A stretch of DNA of 6,069 nt from an uncultured Acidobacteriota bacterium (GCA_902826385.1 CADEEU010000236.1:1-6069), one strand, 5' to 3'; shown: positions 1 through 6,069, numbered from the stretch's first letter. The notes: generated by a model not told the origin, from the letters alone. Translations and numbers: made by a program.

Positions 1-1039
1 CGTTGCCCGACAGGTAGGCGTCGGCGGTTTCGTTGTCGCCGGTTTCGGGATTCCAGTTGACGAACAAAGGCTTGATCTTGGTTCGCAGAAAGTGATCCGG
101 GCACGAGGTTCCGAGAGCCGCGAGTCGCGGGCCATCGACGCAGTTTACAAAACGCAGCATCTTCCAGTCGTCCTGAACGGTTCCGACAAAACGGCGGTAA
201 ACCGAAACCTGTCCGCGAATAAAAGGAATGATCTCAGTCTGCAATTTCTGACGCGTTGCGTCGTCGAGAGCTTTGTATTTCGCCCCGCCAAATGTTGCCT
301 CGCCCTTGTCGCGTTCCTCGATGTATTGGGCCGCACGATCGATGATCTCAAGAGCGGTTTCGTAGCAAGTTTTGTCGTTGTTATCCCACGAAGACATTCC
401 ATGATGGCCGAGCAAAATGCCTTTGGCGTTCGGATTGTCTTTGATCAGTTGCTCGATCTTTAGGCCGATGTCAAAACCGGGACGCTGCCATGGAATATAG
501 ATCAGATCGTCGCCGTAAACTTCTTTCGTCAGCCTTTCCTGATTAACACAAGCCGCGATCGCGATGACCGAATTCGGATGCAAATGATCGACGTGTTTGA
601 ACGGCACGAGCGTGTGCAGCGGAGTATCGATCGAGCAGGCACGCGGGTTCAGGTTGAACGTGCAGTGCGAGTACATCGGATACATCCTGTCCTCGATCGG
701 CGTTTTCGCGCCGTTGTTCGGGTCGTTTTCGTAGATCGCACGCATGTCGCGAACCTTATTAAGATAAAGCGAAGCAAATCCGTCGCGTTTCGCCGTGCGA
801 AGATCGCCGCCCGAGCCTTTGAGCCAAAGTACCTCGACCTCTTCGTCGGTGAGCGGGTCTTTCTCCTGCAATTTCGAAGACGTGTTGCCGCCTCCGGTAT
901 TGGTCAGCGTAAGGTCGTCGCCGAGGCGATTTGAACGGTAAACGAGACGATCGACGCCTTCAAGTTGGTCGGCGTCCGCGTCACTCCAAAGATACTTAAC
1001 AAACTTAAAACGCGATTCTGATGCTGCTGGGTTACTCAT
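1..1039 (-). CDS. Bifunctional rhamnulose-1-phosphate aldolase / short-chain dehydrogenase, N-terminal part (3' end outside window)
   Basis: This reading frame starts at ATG 1039-1037 and stays open for 346 codons to the window edge, so the gene is truncated by the window. The visible part is a class II (zinc) aldolase domain. It has a glycine-rich phosphate-binding segment GGGNTS (residues 49-54), KGSGGDL (74-80), the metal-site cluster HVDHLHP (149-155, probable zinc ligands H152 and H154) and a third ligand in GHHG (H213). The segment around 309-327, with CPDHFLRTK, is typical of the linker before the dehydrogenase half in fused enzymes, whereas stand-alone E. coli RhaD is only about 274 residues. 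Family members are about 700 residues; the C-terminal half should be an NAD-dependent dehydrogenase. Known role: cytosolic cleavage of L-rhamnulose 1-phosphate to dihydroxyacetone phosphate and L-lactaldehyde, with the dehydrogenase oxidising lactaldehyde to lactate. Related genes are called rhaD or rhaEW. No clear Shine-Dalgarno precedes the ATG. Sugar specificity is inferred from the family; a related aldose-phosphate substrate is possible. Confidence 0.88.
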   Translation of the reverse strand, partial: MSNPAASESRFKFVKYLWSDADADQLEGVDRLVYRSNRLGDDLTLTNTGGGNTSSKLQEKDPLTDEEVEVLWLKGSGGDLRTAKRDGFASLYLNKVRDMRAIYENDPNNGAKTPIEDRMYPMYSHCTFNLNPRACSIDTPLHTLVPFKHVDHLHPNSVIAIAACVNQERLTKEVYGDDLIYIPWQRPGFDIGLKIEQLIKDNPNAKGILLGHHGMSSWDNNDKTCYETALEIIDRAAQYIEERDKGEATFGGAKYKALDDATRQKLQTEIIPFIRGQVSVYRRFVGTVQDDWKMLRFVNCVDGPRLAALGTSCPDHFLRTKIKPLFVNWNPETGDNETADAYLSGN

Positions 1040-1233
1040 TAGACTTATAAATTCCGTATTTAATTTGGGATTCGTGCTCCCTGATATCGAAAATCACTGA
1101 TTGATCTGGGCAACGATCAAGCGTGTGTGCCCACGAAACGGAAAACCGCTTAACCATCGTGATAACGGGAGAATATCAATTTTTGTTTGCAAACGCAACC
1201 AAATATATAAATTGGTCAAGCCAACTGTAAACT
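1040..1233 (-). promoter_or_regulatory. Spacer with candidate promoter and operator for the aldolase/dehydrogenase gene
   Basis: This 194-nt AT-richer spacer separates galK from the aldolase gene and is the largest gap in the window, so the downstream gene probably has its own promoter. On the minus strand, TTGCGT (1198-1193) and TATTCT (1175-1170) are 17 nt apart, a weak sigma-70-like pair (3/6 and 4/6 to consensus). A perfect 10-bp palindrome, GTTTGCAAAC (1185-1194), lies between them and overlaps the -35 box, which is where a repressor could act. Transcription from here would leave a leader of roughly 120 nt. No convincing intrinsic terminator for galK is visible. The promoter call rests on spacing and position only. 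Confidence 0.25.
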
Positions 1234-2361
1234 TCAAATACACTCCGCGACGCCGTCACCGATGTTCACATCGTATATCTCCGGTTCGATACCGGTTTCG
1301 TCCCGGTATTCTCGGGCAATACTCTCGCTGAAAGCATCGCGCGCTGTCGGCTCGACTAGGTTTATCGTACACCCGCCAAATCCCCCTCCGATCATGCGGG
1401 ATCCCATCACGCCCGGATGTCGGCGGGCGATCCCGACCATTGTGTCGAGTTCGGCACAGCTCACCTCAAAATCATCTCTCAGGCTGTTGTGAGACTCGTT
1501 GATGAGATTGCCGAGCCTTCCTAGATCATTATTTTCTAAAGCCGCGACCGCATTTAGGACACGGGCGTTTTCGGTCACGACGTGCCGTGCTCGTCTTCTC
1601 AAAACATTGGGCATATCCTTATTTGCCACTTCGGAAAGAGTTGCCCCTCGCAGGGAACTCTTTCCCAAAATAGCCGATGCTGCGTCGCACTCCATGCGTC
1701 GACGGTTGTACTCGCTATCGGCGAGATCGTGTTTTACGTTGGTGTTGCACAGGACGAACGAAGCACCAGCCAGCGGTACGGCAGACCATTCAAGGCTGCG
1801 GCAATCGAGTAGCAGAGCGTGCTCCGTCTGCCCGTGTGCCGATACAAATTGATCCATGATGCCGCTCATTACACCGGCGTATTTGTGCTCCGCCGCCTGG
1901 CCGATCTTTGCCAGTTCCATTCGATCTATCTCGACGCCCGCGATCGATCGCAGTGCGAACCCTACTGCAACCTCTAGGGCGGCAGATGAACTCAATCCTG
2001 CACCTAGTGGAATATCGCTCGCGATGAGAATATCGGCACCGGTGAGTTTATAACCGACCTGCTCGGTTAAAGCCGCGACGCCCTGAACGTACTTTCCCCA
2101 GTCGGCACGAGCTTCGGCATTTGGATCGTCTAGATCGATCGAAATCTCGCCTTCGAGGTCGACCGAGCGCGCAATGATAAGACGATCTTCCCGTTTTGCC
2201 GCAGCGACGTAAGTTGCTTTGTCGATTGCTGCCGGAAGGACGAAACCGTCGTTATGATCGGTGTGTTCGCCGATAATATTGACACGGCCGGGCGCACGGA
2301 ATATGCGAGGAACCTCACCGTATGTCTCAATAAACTGCGATTTTAGAGCTTCCAGATCCAA
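1234..2361 (-). CDS. galK: Galactokinase
   Basis: Galactokinase phosphorylates alpha-D-galactose with ATP to galactose 1-phosphate, the first committed step of the Leloir pathway in the cytosol. The 375-residue protein is full length (E. coli GalK is 382). It is a GHMP kinase with all family motifs: the galactokinase signature GRVNIIGEHTDHNDG (25-39), the ATP-binding loop PLGAGLSSSAA (118-128), the catalytic-Asp region GIMDQF (167-172, D170) and the C-terminal glycine-rich motif MIGGGFGGC (323-331). The signature has His (residue 36) where most galactokinases have Tyr (HTDYN). The start must be TTG 2361-2359: upstream in the same frame only GTA and TGC intervene before the galT stop codon, and homology to other GalK N-termini begins at about residue 10. 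The galT stop lies 6 nt upstream in the same frame, so the two genes are almost certainly one transcript. Confidence 0.97.
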   Translation of the reverse strand: MDLEALKSQFIETYGEVPRIFRAPGRVNIIGEHTDHNDGFVLPAAIDKATYVAAAKREDRLIIARSVDLEGEISIDLDDPNAEARADWGKYVQGVAALTEQVGYKLTGADILIASDIPLGAGLSSSAALEVAVGFALRSIAGVEIDRMELAKIGQAAEHKYAGVMSGIMDQFVSAHGQTEHALLLDCRSLEWSAVPLAGASFVLCNTNVKHDLADSEYNRRRMECDAASAILGKSSLRGATLSEVANKDMPNVLRRRARHVVTENARVLNAVAALENNDLGRLGNLINESHNSLRDDFEVSCAELDTMVGIARRHPGVMGSRMIGGGFGGCTINLVEPTARDAFSESIAREYRDETGIEPEIYDVNIGDGVAECI

Positions 2362-2367
2362 TACGCA

Positions 2368-3408
2368 CTAACCTTCCATATAGTGTCCCTCACTCAATTC
2401 CCGCAGCCGCTGTGCTGCCGATTCCGGTGTTATGTCACGCTGCGGACTGCCCAAAATCTCAAAGCCAACAAGGAATTTTCTGATCGTCGCCGAACGCAGC
2501 AGAGGCGGATAGAAGTGGGCGTGAAAATGAACTGCGTTGTGCTCGTCGCCATCCGTCGGCTTCTGATGAAAGCCCATAGAATATGGAAACGGTGTGAGGA
2601 ACAGGTTGTCGTAACGTGTGGTGACGCTTTTCAAAATGTCGGCAAACGCGGCCCTTTCCCGCTCGTCAAATTCGTCTATCGATCCGCGATGGACTTTCCC
2701 CAAGATCATTACCTCAAAAGGATAAACCGCCCAAAACGGCACAATCGCTGAGAAGAACTCATTCTCACAAACGATCCGCTCGCCGCTCCTACTTTCGATC
2801 TCAAGGTAATCGCACAGAAGGCACGAGCCGTTCTTTTCGAGATAGGAATCTTGCGATGCGATCTCTTTTGCCGGTTCGTTCGGTACGCTCTCGCTGGCCC
2901 AGATCTGGCAGTGCGGATGCGGATTGCTGGCTCCCATCATCTCGCCGCGATTTTCGAATATTTGGACGTGGTTGATAAACAACCGGTCTCCGAGTTCGGC
3001 GTACTGCAAGGCCCATTCGTCAACGACGAGTTTTATGTCTCCAACGTCCATCCGCGAAAGCGTCAGGCTGTGGTCCGGCGAAAAACACACTACGCGCGAA
3101 ACGCCTCTCTCCGATTCAGCTAGCAACAGTTCGCTTTTCTCGCCGTCGTTTTCAGGCACGTCCGGCTGCAACGCCGCAAAATCGTTGTCAAAAACAAACA
3201 CGCCTGAGTATGTAGGGTTTACGTTGTCGCCCACGCGTTTATTGCCGGGACAGAGATAGCATTCCGGATCGTATGTCGCCAGCGTTTCGCGTTTCGCAGC
3301 CTCGGTCTGGCCTTGCCACGGGCGTTTTGTGCGATGCGGAGACACGATCACCCACTCGCCCGTCAGCGGGTTTCGGCGGCGATGCGAGTGTTCGTTGAGG
3401 TCAAACAT
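2368..3408 (-). CDS. galT: Galactose-1-phosphate uridylyltransferase
   Basis: GalT exchanges galactose 1-phosphate with UDP-glucose to give UDP-galactose and glucose 1-phosphate, using the product of the adjacent galK. The protein has 346 residues, close to the E. coli enzyme (348), and the key residues fall at nearly the same numbers. The active-site motif is HPH (164-166), with H166 as the uridylylated nucleophile. Probable structural zinc ligands are C50, C53, H113 and H164. The second metal site seen in E. coli GalT (E182, H281, H296, H298) is fully present. The N-terminal RRNPLTGEWV (11-20) is typical of class I GalT. ATG 3408-3406 is the only plausible start, because the frame has a TAA at 3435-3433 and no other start codon between. 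There is no Shine-Dalgarno: the leader just upstream is T-rich and belongs to the palindromic repeat. The stop is 6 nt from the galK start. Confidence 0.97.
   Translation of the reverse strand: MFDLNEHSHRRRNPLTGEWVIVSPHRTKRPWQGQTEAAKRETLATYDPECYLCPGNKRVGDNVNPTYSGVFVFDNDFAALQPDVPENDGEKSELLLAESERGVSRVVCFSPDHSLTLSRMDVGDIKLVVDEWALQYAELGDRLFINHVQIFENRGEMMGASNPHPHCQIWASESVPNEPAKEIASQDSYLEKNGSCLLCDYLEIESRSGERIVCENEFFSAIVPFWAVYPFEVMILGKVHRGSIDEFDERERAAFADILKSVTTRYDNLFLTPFPYSMGFHQKPTDGDEHNAVHFHAHFYPPLLRSATIRKFLVGFEILGSPQRDITPESAAQRLRELSEGHYMEG
2372..2377 (-). promoter_or_regulatory. Ribosome binding site for galK
   Basis: GGAAGG on the minus strand lies inside the last codons of galT, 10 nt before TTG 2361-2359. 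It is the only purine-rich Shine-Dalgarno-like word near the start, and it supports the TTG start and coupling of galK translation to galT. The spacing is at the long end of normal. Confidence 0.55.
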
Positions 3409-3412
3409 ATCG

Positions 3413-3507
3413 AATGTGAAAAAGTTAAAAAGTTAAAACGTCCAAAAGACTTGGGGCTTTTTCCAACGGACTAAACTTTTTCACATTTTCACTCTTAAAC
3501 TTTTCAC
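3413..3507. repeat. AT-rich palindromic repeat element between the esterase gene and galT
   Basis: A perfect 14-bp inverted repeat, AATGTGAAAAAGTT at 3413-3426 and its complement at 3474-3487, encloses a 47-nt centre. Next to the left arm AAAAAGTT is repeated in tandem (3419-3426 and 3427-3434). The centre contains a second small inverted repeat, GTCC (3440-3443) with GGAC (3468-3471), and AAAAG (3444-3448) with CTTTT (3457-3461) inside it. Beyond the right arm the word TAAACTTTTCAC recurs (3496-3507; first copy TAAACTTTTTCAC at 3472-3484). The composition is far more AT-rich than the flanking genes. It could be a dispersed REP/MITE-like repeat, a folded leader upstream of galT, or a weak terminator, since the central hairpin is followed by T-runs on the minus strand. 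Structure is seen directly; role is not known. Confidence 0.7.
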
Positions 3508-5045
3508 CTTTTTCCGGCGGTCGGATCGGGCCAATTGTCGGTGCGAAATGGCGAAGCCGGAATGCCGGAATTGTTAGTCAGGTTTGGATGTTTCGGGTTG
3601 CTGTTAAAGGCATACCGAACGGCCTTCGGATCGGCAACCTTGCTCGACCAGACCTCGACTTTATTCTTACCGACTATTTTCGCATCGGCCCAGACCCAAT
3701 TTTTGTCGACACCGGCGATCGAAAATTCGTCGAGCCTGTCGCCGTCCCTGATCTTAAGCCCGTCGCCCACGTCAGCAAATGTCAGCACGATCTTCCCATT
3801 CTTTACTTCAGTTTTAATGAGGACAGGGGAATCGGAGAGCTTTTGGCGATAGACTTTTCTTAGCGCCCAAACGGCCATGCGTTTACCGACATCCAACTTG
3901 TTCTTCGGATGAATATCGTTCGCCTCGCCGATGTCGATCGTCACGATCAGGCCTGTGTTTGGCGTATTTATCGCGGTCAGGCGTTGGGCTTCGCGGATAA
4001 AGCTCCATGCGGATTCCTCCGGTTCGGGCTTGATAGCACGGTAATTTGGCAATTGAATTATCCCGAACGGAAAGTTGCCCTGCCCCCAACGCTCGCGCCA
4101 AGCTCGGATCATCGTCGGCAGCAAAATGTTGTACTGCTCTGCCCGGGCCTCGTTCGATTCGCCCTGATACCAGATCACGCCTTTTATCGCGAACGGCATG
4201 AGCGGCTCGATCATGCCATCATAGATCGACGACGCGATCCGATAATCTCGAAGCGCATCAGGCACACCGGGCGAAGGCGAAGGCCTTGCTCCTGCCGCTT
4301 TTGCCTTGTCCTGATCATCGCGCCATTTCGCTATTGCGGCGGCGTAATCGACGCGAACCTTTTCGCGCTCGGCCGCCCAGATCCTGGTGCGTTCGACAGT
4401 TGGTTTGAGATCGGGCGAGGCATTTAAGTAAGCCACCGGCGTCCAAGCCTCGGCCTGCGAACCACCGTAGGACGAATTCAAAAGGCCGATCGGAACACTC
4501 AATTTCTTTTGAAGATCGACGCCGAAGTAATATCCGGCCGCCGAGAATTCCTTCACCGTTTCCGGCGTACACGCCGACCACACGCCGAGTTTGCCCTGCC
4601 GTCTTCTAAAGGCTACTTCGCGGCTCGCATTGAAGAGACGAATATTCGGATGATTTGCCGCTGCGGTCGCTACGGCACCATTAGTCGACTCCGGCAACCG
4701 CCATTGCATATTGGATTGACCCGATACGAGCCAAACCTCGCCGACCAGAATGTCCTTGAGCTCAATCGTATTCTTACCAACAATGGTCATCGTCTGCGGC
4801 TGAAAGCTCGCGGTGAGTTTGCCCAGATCGACGCGCCATTTGCCGTTTGCGTCGCCGACGGCTGTCTTTTTGATCTTGCCAAATGTAACGGTCACGGCTT
4901 CACCGGGTTCGGCCGTTCCCCAGATCGGAAGCGCTTGCTTTTGCTGCAGCACCATCGAGCCCGCAATTACATCGGGCAGCGAGACATTCCCAAATGCCGC
5001 CGTGCCGATCGCAATAAACAAACAAATGAGCAGAAACCTTTTCAT
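3504..5045 (-). CDS. Secreted sialate O-acetylesterase-type carbohydrate esterase (SASA / SGNH hydrolase)
   Basis: This is an SGNH-fold esterase of the sialate O-acetylesterase family, which removes acetyl groups from sugars. With the ATG start (5045-5043) it has 513 residues. The N-terminus is a signal peptide: a positive start (MKRF), a hydrophobic stretch to about residue 18 and a likely cleavage after AAFG, so it acts in the periplasm or outside. Catalytic blocks are visible: GQSNM with the nucleophile serine at 111, GGSQAEAW (194-201), WYQGESN (292-298), and DIH (377-379) carrying the Asp and His. An N-terminal beta-sandwich-like region (about 22-100), usual in the family, precedes the first block. 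A charged helical insert with a PSPSP stretch (about 225-265) follows the third. The C-terminal PFRTDNWP is usual for complete members. Despite the family name, no sialic acid genes are nearby; with a PL22-like gene directly upstream, acetylated pectin or another plant glycan is a likelier substrate (inference). Its stop codon lies inside the repeat element. Confidence 0.9.
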   Translation of the reverse strand: MKRFLLICLFIAIGTAAFGNVSLPDVIAGSMVLQQKQALPIWGTAEPGEAVTVTFGKIKKTAVGDANGKWRVDLGKLTASFQPQTMTIVGKNTIELKDILVGEVWLVSGQSNMQWRLPESTNGAVATAAANHPNIRLFNASREVAFRRRQGKLGVWSACTPETVKEFSAAGYYFGVDLQKKLSVPIGLLNSSYGGSQAEAWTPVAYLNASPDLKPTVERTRIWAAEREKVRVDYAAAIAKWRDDQDKAKAAGARPSPSPGVPDALRDYRIASSIYDGMIEPLMPFAIKGVIWYQGESNEARAEQYNILLPTMIRAWRERWGQGNFPFGIIQLPNYRAIKPEPEESAWSFIREAQRLTAINTPNTGLIVTIDIGEANDIHPKNKLDVGKRMAVWALRKVYRQKLSDSPVLIKTEVKNGKIVLTFADVGDGLKIRDGDRLDEFSIAGVDKNWVWADAKIVGKNKVEVWSSKVADPKAVRYAFNSNPKHPNLTNNSGIPASPFRTDNWPDPTAGKR

Positions 5046-5047
5046 CA

Positions 5048-6069
5048 CTACTTCCTCTTAAGCCACGCTTCCGGAACGGGGATAATGCAGATATTCATCG
5101 ATCGGCCATCTTCCGAAAGCATCGCCGACTGAATTTGTATTTTTGTACCATCCGGGCTCATCGTCGGATGCGGATGATCTTGCGCGGTCGGTTTGTGTCC
5201 GGTCGAGAGCATGATCATTTCGCTGGTTCTGCGGTCGATCAGGTAGATGCTGCGCGAAAAATCGTCACCGACGGCAAACCGTCCGTCCGGCGAACCGCTG
5301 ATGTGCCACAGTCCGCTGCCTTCCTTGGTTTGCCCGACGATCCGCATTTCGCGAGTTCGCAAGTTTACGATCCCGAGTCCGGTCGGTTTCTCACGAGTGC
5401 CTGACGGCCCCCATTCTGGCTCCTGGCCGGGATTGACCCCGCCTACCGCTGTCGCGGTACCGACCTCTTTTGTGCCGCCGGGTATCTTGCGATGGCCCAT
5501 TATGGCAAAACCAACCTCATCTTTTGAAATGACGACCTCGTGCGTTACCCAGTCCGTTTCGGGCTCAGGATACACAGGCCGCAGTCCGGTACCGTCGCTC
5601 TTTACCGTCCAAATACGCTGCGGCGACTTGCCGCCAGTCTCCCAGCAAAAGACGATCTCGCCCGGCATCCAGCCGTTGGTCTGAATGTGTCCGATCTGAA
5701 ACGGCACCGAAACAACGTGTTTGAATTTACCAGTTGCGAGCTCCATCGCGCCAATACCTGTTGGCCCCGCACCCATATTCCTCGGACCAAAGCTCTTCTC
5801 CATCTTCGTGTCCGGCGGCAAATGACGAGCCGCCTCATCACGGCCAACGCGGAAATAAACCCATTTCTCGTCCCCATCGAGAGCCATATCGCCGCCCGCC
5901 TGCATCTCAGCCGGCGTCGTGCCCATGACCTTTTGGTAGAAGCTCGCAGGCTGCATTTTCCCGGCCTGACTGTCGGCAAAAAGCTTTTCCAGATCGACCT
6001 CAATGATCTGTAGCGTCGTCGGCTGTTGCTGCGGTCGCGGGGCCTGGGCTGCTCCGGCACCAGGCGGCG
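5048..6069 (-). CDS. Oligogalacturonate lyase-like (PL22) beta-propeller protein, 5' end outside window
   Basis: The frame is open from the right window edge (first whole codon 6067-6065) to TAG 5050-5048, giving 339 visible residues; the true start is upstream. An internal Met at visible residue 38 (5956) is an unlikely start because coding-like sequence continues before it: a Pro/Gln/Ala-rich stretch (1-18) that looks like a linker after a signal peptide, then a short helical segment (20-37). The rest is a beta-propeller of PD40/TolB type with SPDG repeats (258-261 and 304-307). PL22-like landmarks are IGHIQ (125-129), QRIW..DGTGLRP (150-163), THE (175-177, H176), LWH (253-255, H255) and QDHPHP (296-301). 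By family knowledge these correspond to the catalytic His and the Mn-binding His/Gln set of oligogalacturonate lyase, which splits unsaturated digalacturonate. The spacing of Gln to the HPH motif seems one residue shorter than I recall. It might therefore be a non-catalytic or differently specific TolB-like propeller. Confidence 0.72.
   Translation of the reverse strand, partial: PPGAGAAQAPRPQQQPTTLQIIEVDLEKLFADSQAGKMQPASFYQKVMGTTPAEMQAGGDMALDGDEKWVYFRVGRDEAARHLPPDTKMEKSFGPRNMGAGPTGIGAMELATGKFKHVVSVPFQIGHIQTNGWMPGEIVFCWETGGKSPQRIWTVKSDGTGLRPVYPEPETDWVTHEVVISKDEVGFAIMGHRKIPGGTKEVGTATAVGGVNPGQEPEWGPSGTREKPTGLGIVNLRTREMRIVGQTKEGSGLWHISGSPDGRFAVGDDFSRSIYLIDRRTSEMIMLSTGHKPTAQDHPHPTMSPDGTKIQIQSAMLSEDGRSMNICIIPVPEAWLKRK
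5053..5058 (-). promoter_or_regulatory. Ribosome binding site for the esterase gene
   Basis: AGAGGA on the minus strand lies in the last codons of the upstream PL22-like gene, 7 nt before ATG 5045-5043. An in-frame GTG at 5048-5046, overlapping the upstream TAG, would be only 4 nt away, so the ATG is preferred. The site implies translational coupling of the two genes. Confidence 0.7.

Noticed and set aside
92..934. Plus-strand open frames at 92-463 and 578-934
   Set aside because: They run antisense to the aldolase domain, which is open for 346 codons with conserved metal-site motifs.
1197..1215. Inverted repeat ACCAA / TTGGT downstream of galK as a terminator
   Set aside because: Only a 5-bp stem with an AT-rich loop and no following T-run; too weak to call.
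2908..2922. Cys after the GalT HPH motif (HPHC) as an unusual active-site change
   Set aside because: Human GALT also has HPHCQ, so this is an ordinary family variant of the E. coli HPHGQ.
3419..3434. Tandem AAAAAGTT words as a CRISPR or phase-variable repeat
   Set aside because: Only two short units with no spacers, and not inside a coding region; better explained as part of the palindromic element.
3909..4427. Plus-strand open frame of 172 codons
   Set aside because: Antisense shadow of the esterase gene, with a composition rich in Arg and no family features.
3504..5045. Sialic acid catabolism implied by the esterase family name
   Set aside because: No sialic acid lyase, kinase or epimerase is in the window; the family also includes esterases of plant and other glycans.
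5046..5048. GTG as start of the esterase gene
   Set aside because: It would be 4 nt from the AGAGGA site; the next codon, ATG, has better spacing and gives a normal signal peptide start.
4509..5132. Plus-strand open frame of 207 codons
   Set aside because: It lies antisense to the esterase gene, whose protein has clear catalytic motifs and signal peptide; the plus-strand product has no recognisable motif.
5954..5956. ATG at 5956 as the true start of the PL22-like protein
   Set aside because: The frame remains open upstream to the window edge with plausible linker-like protein sequence, and no Shine-Dalgarno at normal distance is evident.
5602..6060. Minus-strand open frame of 152 codons overlapping the PL22-like gene
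   Set aside because: Very Arg/Ser-rich product in another frame of the PL22-like coding region; the PL22 frame holds the conserved motifs across the same bases.

Overview
All five genes in this 6-kb window are encoded on the minus strand, so they are transcribed from right to left. In transcription order they are: (1) a 5'-truncated beta-propeller protein resembling oligogalacturonate lyases of family PL22; (2) a secreted sialate O-acetylesterase-type (SASA) carbohydrate esterase; (3) galT, galactose-1-phosphate uridylyltransferase; (4) galK, galactokinase; (5) the N-terminal half of a bifunctional class II aldolase / short-chain dehydrogenase of the rhamnulose-1-phosphate aldolase type, whose C-terminal half lies beyond base 1. 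The plus strand carries only shadow frames. I see no tRNA, rRNA, CRISPR array, transposase or phage gene.

Layout: genes 1 and 2 are translationally coupled (stop and start 2 nt apart, with the Shine-Dalgarno inside gene 1). A 97-nt AT-rich spacer follows, built from an inverted repeat and repeated GTGAAAAAGTT words. It supplies the stop codon of gene 2 and ends 4 nt before the galT start. galT and galK are 6 nt apart, in the same frame, and galK starts with TTG. A 194-nt spacer separates galK from the aldolase gene and contains a weak promoter candidate with a perfect 10-bp palindrome.

Function (inference): the set fits catabolism of acetylated pectin, especially rhamnogalacturonan I. The esterase would remove acetyl groups, the PL22-like protein would act on unsaturated oligogalacturonides, GalK/GalT would process galactose from galactan side chains through the Leloir pathway, and the aldolase/dehydrogenase would finish rhamnose breakdown to dihydroxyacetone phosphate and lactate. 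The Leloir genes could also be housekeeping genes that sit here by chance.

Organism: the moderate G+C, the SASA esterase and PL22-like protein beside a fused aldolase/dehydrogenase, and the scarcity of strong Shine-Dalgarno sites suggest an environmental heterotroph, perhaps Acidobacteriota (Blastocatellia-like). This is an impression from gene style and was not tested. I found no clearly new biological system. The items most worth a second look are the palindromic spacer before galT and the atypical PL22-like protein.
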